From contig NC_079487.1 of NCBI RefSeq assembly GCF_020520425.1, positions 128,982,385-129,046,384 on the forward strand: 64,000 nucleotides of DNA. Direction: 5' to 3'. Shown piece after piece: positions 56,617 through 64,000 of this stretch. Both the position numbers and the translations under genes were made by a program. How positions within the stretch are numbered: the stretch's first letter is position 1; each line of letters begins with the position of its first letter. Under the pieces are notes generated by a model. The model had not been told where the DNA came from. It did no database searches and saw nothing but the letters and a program-made list of their open reading frames with translations. This DNA is from Spinacia oleracea. Lineage: Eukaryota; Streptophyta; Magnoliopsida; Caryophyllales; Amaranthaceae.

Positions 56617-59600
56617 ATGTGTCCCACCAACTTCGCCGACGAGTTCACCGGGAAATCTCAAGACACTTCTAATTACTCCTGTAAACTCATCAGACACCTC
56701 CCTGAGCCTGATATCCATGTTATTACCTCCGGCGGCCTTCGCATTCCTGCTCATTCCCACATTCTGGTATAGTAGTACTGATTTTCGTAATTGAGATGTT
56801 TTTTATTTTTCAATTTTTCTTGAATTTATTATTGAGAGAGAATTTGTGTGTGTTTTATGAAGGCGATGGCGTCGCCGGTGGTGGAGAAGATGGTGAATAG
56901 GCCAAGAAGGAATCGGAAAACCGGGGAGAAAGCGATTCCGATTCTAGGGGTTCCTTGTGACGCTGTCTCCGTCTTTGTGCGATTCCTTTACTCTTACCGG
57001 TTAGATTCCTCATCCAATATAATTCAAGCAAGAATACTTTTGTGGATTCAAATTAGTTGCGACACTTCAACTAACACACGTTTTTAATGCACTGTTTTAC
57101 AATTAGCATCTTTAGTTCCTCAATTAGTTTTCCATTTTAACCATTATTTACATTTCACGACGACTAATTTTGTTGTTATCTCAATATAATGCCATTTCCT
57201 TGTAAATAATTTAATATAGCATGCCTTTTTGTTATGTTTCAATGTGGACATTCAAAAATTAGCACATCCGTTTTTTTTGGTATTGGTTTAATTTCTCATT
57301 TGATTTTTTTTTTTTTTTTTTGAATTTCTGTATATTCTAAAAGAAATTATGTAAAATTGTACGGAGCAACTCGAATTTGTCAATTAAAATTATCATCGTA
57401 ATCGATTTAGGTAATGAATCATCCACATTCATACATACCAATTGAGGCTCAGATTTTGCGGTAGAAAAATAGGATAAAGGACATATGGAATTATATGGCT
57501 ACTAGACCGATAGACACATCGTAAATTCATAACATAGTTCCACCGGCGCATATTTGGTTTGTTTGAAAATGTTTTCAGTGAAAATAATTTTTCGTAGAAA
57601 ATATTTTTCCAAGAAAAACATAATTCCAAACTAGTTTTATTTGGCTTCTTGTTAGAAACTCATAGGAAAATGAGAATAGATGAGCAAGGAATGATGGGAA
57701 GGAAAGGACGAAAATTGGTTTCCTCCCTTTCAAAATGGAGGAAAATTGTTTACAAGGGATTTTCACAGGGAAAATATTTTACCCCAAAGCAAACACTCCC
57801 AGCTGTAAACTAGGCCAAACTGTACTGCGTTAATATACGAGAATAAAATTCGCTACCTAATTTTTGTAAACTAGGCCAAACTGTACTGCGTTAATTTACC
57901 ATTTTTTGTAATGTTATTTTTCTTTTTTTATTTTTACCTTCCTTTAATTTCCGTTACATCTTGTAATTAATTTCTCGATTAAACTAATGGTGTGTTTGAT
58001 AAATGTTTGTGATCAGGTGCACGGACGAAGAGATGGACAAGTATGGAATCCATCTGCTAGCTCTTTCCCATGTTTATGCGGTACCAAAACTGAAGAAGAA
58101 ATGTAGCAAAGGATTAGCTGATCGAGGGCTAATTGTTGAGAATGTTATAGATGTACTTCAATTAGCTAGATTGTGCGATGCACCGGATCTTTATCTTAAG
58201 GGAATGAAGTTTGCTGCAAATAAGTATAAGTCTGTTGAGAAGACTGAGGGTTATAGATTTCTTCAAAAGCACGATCCTTGGTTGGAGCTTGAGATTTTAC
58301 AGTTCATCGAGGAATATGAATTGGTAATTCCATATTCTCTACAAGTGTTTTAATCATCCAGTTTTATTTTACTAATGATTATGTTTTTTGTTTTCAAGAA
58401 AATATCTGATGTTAATTCAAAGAAAAATAAACGAAAAAGAACAAGGCCTAACCATTTTAACCAATAAAATCCAAGGTTTTTTTCGTTTTACTAGACCAAG
58501 ATATTTCAGGCATTAAACTTGTTTGGAATGAACTTGGTAAGTGGTCAATTTTGTTAGATGATTGCATTGCTTTACAACTTACAAGTATGTGGAAGAAATA
58601 AATTGCGTTTTTTGCTAGAAAAAGTATTTCAACTTTAAACACCTAGGACTAGTCAATTGTGTAGGTTTCATGTCAAATTTGATGGTTGTGTAGTATTGAT
58701 GATGATTTTGATCTATGCCTTAATTTGTTTATTTCTAGAAGGTAATCCGTAAAGCTTTTACACCATTTGTTCTACTCATTTGCATTTATCAGATGAGCTT
58801 GAATGTAAATTGATGATTATCTTAAACAATTTTGGAAAATTGCAGAGAAAGAAGAGGACAAAGAAGCACAAGGAAGAACAAAACCTGTACATACAGCTAA
58901 GCGAGGCAATGGATTGTCTAGTTCACATATGCACAGAAGGGTGCACTGCTGTGGGGCCCTACGACATGGAACCCTCTAAGAAGAAGGAGCCTTGCAAAAG
59001 ATTCTCCACGTGTCAAGGTCTCCAGCTTTTGATCAAACATTTTGCCACGTGCAAGAAGAGGGTCAATGGTGGGTGTTCCAGATGCAAGAGGATGTGGCAG
59101 CTCCTTAAGCTTCACGCCTCCATGTGTGAACAACCTAGCAGTTGCAGAGTTCCTCTTTGCAGGTGAGCTTATACCTTAGTTTAATTTTTGTCTTGTCCTT
59201 TTTTGCTTAGATATTTTATGTTTTTTGTGATCATAGAGTTGCCACAATGCTAGATTTGGTTGTTTTTGTTTGTTGCTACTTGCTAATACTCAATCATGAA
59301 AATCAATGGTTTAAGGAGTTCAATCTTAGGTCTTGGATACCAGTATACCACGGATTCAAATATTTTTTCTGTACCAACTAAGTTAGCTGACAATGACTCA
59401 GATCTAACCCCGTACGTACTTTGTGAACGTGCTTTACGTTTCCTTTTAGCTTTCCTTGCCTTACCATTCATTTGAATGAGCTTTCGGCGAGTGGTCTACC
59501 AATCGCCAGAACTAGAAGTGTCCCTCTAACAACAAAAAGATCAGGCCGTTTTATCCTTTAATTATTGGTTATAAAATTTCAGCCTTTTTGGGTGTATCTT

Positions 59601-60672
59601 TCAACTCCCTAAAGTTGTGATCACGTAGGACAATCCTCTGTATTAAAGGGCCAAAATTGGATTGACAACTTCACTTTGTCCTGTTTTCCGCAATACTAGG
59701 ACCTAATCAAAATAATTTCTCCCCACCTTAATACCCATTTGTTAACTACCTTACCATACGCACATATGCTGGGAATGGGGCCTATTCAAAGCATATTGTT
59801 TTTTTGCAAGATTATTATAACTGGGGAAGGCTGATTATCACATTAGTTGTTGGCTTGTTGATCATTCATCTTTTGCCTTCTTTGGGTGTCTAAAGTTTTT
59901 CAACCTTTCAATAATCAGGGAACTTATCACTTTTATGAGTACCTCAATTCAACTTGTATACATTCAATGTTCCAAGTGTGCCTCCCGATCCTCCCGGTTG
60001 AACTTTAACAATGAATTGGATTTTTATTAGAAACAAGGGTATGAATTTAGGAACAAAATTTGTATCGATTTTAAAAATTCATATTACAACAAAAAGTATT
60101 TAAAAACAAGAGTATGAATTTTAATTAATTAGATCGGAGTCTTGTAAGCAACTAAGCATACATATGTGAATAGGTAGGGGTTAAACGCAATAGTAGGCAG
60201 GAAAGTTGATATTAAGACGTGCGAGGAACAAGAGTGATTAGGGATTAATATTATGAGTATTTATTATCAAGTATTATTGGTAGTTGCATTACATTTATAT
60301 CTGACCATGTGTGCCATATCTTTGATGAGATTATGTTTCCCTCGAGTTTCATGCTCAAAAACTCGTTATCAAAGGGGAATCTATATCATAATTTGTTGAT
60401 GGGTGGATTTTCATACGGATTACAATGATAGAAAACATTTCATTTCACTATTATTGATCATGACGTTGATATTATTGACAACTTTGGACAGACAATTCAA
60501 GTTGAAGATGCAACAAGAGAAGAAAGGAGATGATGCTAAGTGGAGGCTATTGGTGAGGAAGGTTGTTTCGGCCAAAACAATATCTTCGTTGTCTCGGTCT
60601 AAAGACTGTAAACCACAAGAAAAGAGAGAAATGCAGCATACACTTCCCTGCCTTCAAAGTCTACAACCTTAA
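56617..60672 (+). CDS. BT1: BTB/POZ and TAZ domain protein (BT1/BT2 clade)
   Basis: Five exons, 56617-56766, 56863-56999, 58017-58323, 58846-59162 and 60492-60672, give 363 residues plus TAA, all joins in phase. Residues ~30-130 form a BTB/POZ domain (PEPDIHVITSGGLRIPAHSH, ILGVPCDAVSVFVRFLYSYR, YGIHLLALSHVYAVP), the CUL3-binding module. A BACK-like helix region follows (DVLQLARLCDAPDLYLKGMK). A basic patch RKKRTKKHK begins at 199. Then comes a TAZ zinc finger at about 219-312 with Cys/His ligands (HICTEGC, FSTCQGLQLLIKHFATCKKR, GCSRCKRMWQLLKLHASMC, CRVPLC). The C-terminus KWRLLVRKVVSAKTISSLS is the calmodulin-binding type. In Arabidopsis BT proteins are Ca2+/calmodulin-responsive CUL3 adaptors in nutrient, hormone and stress responses. 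The C-terminus looks more like BT1/BT2 than BT4, but the paralogue number is uncertain. Confidence 0.95.
57548..57800. mobile_element. Possible MITE in BT intron 2
   Basis: Begins near tttggtttgtttgaaaatgt and ends near gggaaaatattttaccccaa plus agcaaacac. The two ends are imperfect complements (TTGTTTG with CAAACA, AAAATNTTTTC with GAAAATATTTT). The target duplication was not found and the boundaries are approximate. Confidence 0.35.
57804..57895 (+). repeat. 31-bp direct repeat in BT intron 2
   Basis: tgtaaactaggccaaactgt followed by actgcgttaat occurs identically at 57804-57834 and 57865-57895, separated by 30 bp. Confidence 0.95.
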
Positions 60673-61179
60673 TAAGTGTCTGTTATAAGCTAGTGTCCGC
60701 AAATGATGCATTTCAGGGTTATGTATATAGAGTCGAGTCTCTAGTTGTAAGTTGTTTTTTGGGTGCGTGGGTATATTTTGTTTCATACGGAGTATAAGCT
60801 TTAGGAAACCCTCCTCTCGAGGGAAAAGAACCATGTACCCTCAATGGAAACTTGGGTGGTGGTTGTATATTACACTATTAGTAAAGTCTAGTTTAGTTTG
60901 GAGAGATTATTAGAGGAGAGTTGTAGACAACGTGGAATTCGGTTGTTCATGTAAATGAGAAAGCTAAATATGAGATTTCCTTTGTTGTTTATAGAAATTT
61001 CTCCCAATTTATCAACTTTATTTAAGAATGAGACTATTAAGATCTTAAGCCTAAAGGAATAATAAAAAAAAAACACCGTTACAAGTAAAATATACAAAGC
61101 ATTTGCTAGTGTTTGAATTGGGTGGAAGCACCTTCGCCGTGCATCCAAAGGATATATTTGCTCATTTTCAAAATAAGTA
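60673..61179. other. BT 3' UTR and intergenic DNA
   Basis: Probable 3' UTR over the first ~200-300 bp. Beyond it no gene is recognised. Confidence 0.5.
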
Positions 61180-61503
61180 CTCCCTCCGTCTCTTTTTGTT
61201 TTTTACGTTTGGTATTTTACACGCGTTTTAATGATTAATTAATTTGCATTAGAATTACTCTACTTTTTTTTATTTAAACAAGAAAATTACGTTAATTTAT
61301 AATGTTTTCACTTTTATCAAAAATCTGACATTGGGAAAATGAGAAATATTTAATGTCCAATGGATTTAATTGGTTCAAATAATATTTAGGCACAAATTCT
61401 GATAGAATATTAATGTATTATGTGATAATATAAAAAGAAATGTAAAGAACAAAATAAGACACCCAAAATGGAATACGTAAAAAATAAAAAGAGACGGAGG
61501 GAA
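61180..61503. mobile_element. Stowaway MITE, CTCCCTCCGTCTCTTTTTG family
   Basis: TA-flanked 324-bp element. Ends ctccctccgtctctttttgt and ...aaataaaaagagacggaggg are inverted copies, with inner TTTTTTACGT mirrored by ACGTAAAAAA. Confidence 0.92.
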
Positions 61504-62074
61504 TAGATATTATAGAATGAGCAGAGTTCATCATTTGAGCACTTATCTCAAGGACATATGGTGACTGTATACCTTGAAATTCATAATTGCGCTAATATAC
61601 CTCTACAAAACAAACTTAACACTTATTATATGCACGTGAAATTAATACAAAAACTTGATTCAAGTGTTTTTTATTTTTTTTTGGCAGTAGATGCAACTGT
61701 TATTGAAGTCTTCCAAAAGTTGACAACTTTAGAATGTTTTAGTAACACCATGTTAATAGATTAATAGAAGCATGTAAAACTATCTTTATTTAAGCGTTTT
61801 TATCAAGATTGGTATAGGTTTTAGTGTTACCACAACAAACACTACGGAATATGTTTTTTTATTTTATGAATTTAAAAGCCGGTTAATTTAGATTAATAAC
61901 GTGTATTAATAATTAGTCATATCTATAATTATAACTTATAACGTGTGTATGTGTGTAACCATTAGGTCCAACACAATTACACAACACATCAGTGACATCA
62001 CCATTTCACCTCCGAACAGGCGAACAGTAGAGGGAAACAGAGAAACACCCCGTACTCCGTATTGGTAATCTTTA
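61504..62074. other. Intergenic DNA, nothing recognised
   Basis: No gene was recognised. Probably distal upstream sequence of the MsrA gene. Confidence 0.45.
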
Positions 62075-62400
62075 CTCCCTCCGTCCCGGAATACTTGACC
62101 TGTTTTCCTTATCGGACCGTCCCTTAATACTTGACCTGTTTCTAAAAATGGAAATATTCTAACAATATTATATTATTTCTCACTCCACCCCTATTAACCC
62201 ACCTACCCCCTACTCCATACAAAAAATAATATAAAATTCAACCCCTACTCTCTCCAACCCCACCCCTTTACACATTTCCCACTAACTACGTTAAAATAAT
62301 ACCCCACTATCAACTACTACCTATTAAATTAAATAAGTCAATTCAAGTCCCTTAAACTCTGTGCCGGTCAAACCGGGTCGAGTATTCTGGGACGGAGGGA
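62075..62400. mobile_element. Stowaway MITE in the MsrA upstream region
   Basis: TA-flanked 326-bp element, inverted relative of 54585-54912 (CGGAATACTTGACCTGTTTT at left, CGGGTCGAGTATTCTGGGAC at right). Its right end is only about 170 bp before the MsrA ATG. Confidence 0.92.
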
Positions 62401-62568
62401 TATTCTATTTCTTCGTATATGCCGGTGTCGGTCAACTATATTCGAGAATTCAACTTTATTGACTTCATCAAATTCTATTTATATTTATTTTTATTAATAG
62501 AAAATCCAAAATCTACCTTACCTTCACTCTCGCTAACCCTTGAACCATTCACAAATCCCACACCAAAA

Positions 62569-62889
62569 ATGGCAAACCCCGAAACCAACAACCCAGCAAT
62601 GGACCCAGATTCTGACAGCCCGGACCAACCAGGTTTGGAACTTGCACAATTCGGAGCCGGGTGTTTCTGGGGTGTGGAGCTAGCTTTCCAGAGGATTGAA
62701 GGTGTTGTCAAAACTGAAGTTGGGTATTCTCAGGGTCATCATCCTGACCCGAATTACAAGCTTATTTGCGCCGGAAATACAAACCATGTTGAAGTGGTTC
62801 GGGTTCATTTTGACCCTAATGTTTGCCCCTTTACTAACCTTCTTGATCTCTTTTGGTCCCGCCATGATCCTACCACCCTCAACCGTCAG
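62569..62889 (+). CDS. MSRA: Peptide methionine sulfoxide reductase A, first exon (partial gene)
   Basis: The first coding exon gives 107 codons and ends at a gtatga donor in phase 0. MsrA reduces the S-epimer of methionine sulfoxide in proteins, using thioredoxin or a similar reductant. The catalytic motif GCFWG is at residues 31-35 with the nucleophile Cys32. LAFQRIEGVVKTEVGYSQGH, then PNYKLICAGNTNHVEVVRVHF, and DLFWSRHDPTTLNRQ match the N-terminal half of plant MsrA. The start at 62569 (caaaaATGgc) gives a short acidic N-terminus, which suggests the cytosolic form. The second half (expected GND.GTQYRS... and the resolving Cys region) is not found up to 64000, so it lies beyond the window behind a >1.1 kb intron. 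The upstream in-frame ATG at 62419 would place MITE-adjacent sequence in the protein and is unlikely. Confidence 0.94.
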
Positions 62890-64000
62890 GTATGATGTAT
62901 TTAGAGGCATTGAATACGTTAATTGTATCCACAATCAGTTAAGAATTGCCTGATAAAATTCGCTAATTGGTGTTTTTAATGTTTGATTTATGCTCAAAAT
63001 CCGCGATATTAAGGATTGTATGACAAAATCGGTGATAATTGGTTGTTATTAGTGTTTGATTTATACTCAAAATCCGCGATAATTTTAGTTATTAATATTC
63101 GGTTTAGCTTCTTATTAATGTTCGATAATTTGAGTTATTAATATTCGATTTAGCTTCTTATTAATATTCGATAGTTTGAGTTATCATTTTCCTGTAATTT
63201 GTTTTTAGTATGATTGAATTTTTCTATTAGAGTATGATATGATTACAGTACTTTTTAGTTTTTGATGCATGAAGATGCAATTTGATTGGATTTGGTTAAA
63301 AGCCTTGGGGGGTGGTAGTGTGATAGGCCTTCGAGTCACGTCTACGTCAGTGCCGTTTGCTGCTTATAGAAGTATGAGGGGTCCAGTTTGAAAGGGTAAT
63401 TTTGGATGTAGAACTGAAATGCAAAATGAAACAATATGTTGAATAGAAGATTGTCATGGAGCTCATTTGGATTTATAAACTGTAGGAAGAGGATGGCAAG
63501 TTGTCATTGTATGCCTGCATAATGAAATGTCAATAAACACATAATTCTAAGTAAATTGTTTCCCTGGTTTGGTGAGTTACAGAATTTAAAGGAGGAGTAA
63601 ATTTGGCAAATGATTTGGAGGGGGAGTCTAAACATCTTGCCTTTTTCCTGTGGTAGATGCTGCAGTCTGATACACTAGTAGTTTGCACACATCCCTCCTC
63701 AAAATTGGAGATATTTGGAGGAAAAATGGAGCTCACTTCCCCCTCCCTTTCTTTTCCCTCAATGTAGTTTGCAGTTATGAGTCTTGGGCATTGTCTATTT
63801 TAAAGGCATTTGCAGTTTACATTCTTAGAGGCAAGGTTGCGTATTTATGGGTATATCCTATCCTTGCCTTGGCGGGAATATTACCAGGTTATAGGTGTTG
63901 AATTCAAGTTGTATCACTGTATGCATCAGTGCATCTGCTCTTGCTAGTTGCGACCAATGAATTGTAGGAATCAAGGTAGTATACTGTTATCTTGATATTA
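62890..64000 (+). other. MsrA intron (to window end)
   Basis: No match to the second MsrA exon. A small internal repeat, ttagttattaatattcgatttagcttctta-like, occurs two to three times around 63060-63180. Other frames are chance. Confidence 0.55.

Noticed and set aside
62680-62953. Overlapping frames on both strands of the MsrA exon
   Set aside because: The GCFWG-containing frame is the real one; the others are shadows.

Overview
This window is nuclear DNA from a dicot plant. It contains intron-rich genes with GT-AG junctions, long AT-rich intergenic DNA, and many short inverted-repeat transposons whose ends read CTCCCTCCGTCCC flanked by TA (Stowaway type). The gene repertoire and the abundance of tactccgta-type MITE remnants would fit a Caryophyllales genome (spinach, beet or quinoa relatives). 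That placement is an inference and is not proven by the sequence.

Four protein genes are supported, all on the + strand. (1) At 801-13324 lies a 13-exon gene for a 595-residue nuclear protein with an acidic N-terminus, an ARID DNA-binding domain and a C-terminal alpha-crystallin/HSP20-like domain (ARID5/ARID6 type). (2) At 25925-28284 lies a 4-exon secreted pectate lyase of 410 residues. (3) At 56617-60672 lies a 5-exon BTB/POZ-TAZ-calmodulin-binding adaptor of the BT1/BT2 clade, 363 residues. (4) At 62569 begins a peptide methionine sulfoxide reductase A gene, of which only the first coding exon is inside the window. All exon joins given here keep the reading frame and use GT-AG boundaries.

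Layout: 1-800 is upstream or 5' leader DNA of the ARID gene with a MITE. The ARID introns hold a decayed LINE fragment, an AT microsatellite, a hAT element with a perfect 8-bp target duplication and a MITE. 13.3-25.9 kb is intergenic, with MITEs and a decayed LINE reverse transcriptase. 28.3-56.6 kb is a large transposon-rich tract. It includes three clear hAT-type elements plus one degenerate one, a PIF/Harbinger-like element carrying a ~1 kb heptanucleotide array (itself inside a Stowaway), a long-inverted-repeat element containing a hAT and a plastid psbD fragment, a tandem duplication split by a MITE, and a three-level nest (TIR element > Mutator-like element A > Mutator-like element B). 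A second copy of the B family (element C) sits nearby. 60.7-62.5 kb separates the BT and MsrA genes and holds two MITEs, one directly upstream of MsrA.

The four genes do not form a pathway; their proximity looks incidental. I found no gene cluster or defence system. The most notable material is the transposon architecture: exact target duplications, nesting, internal minisatellites, possible captured gene pieces, and a plastid-derived insertion.
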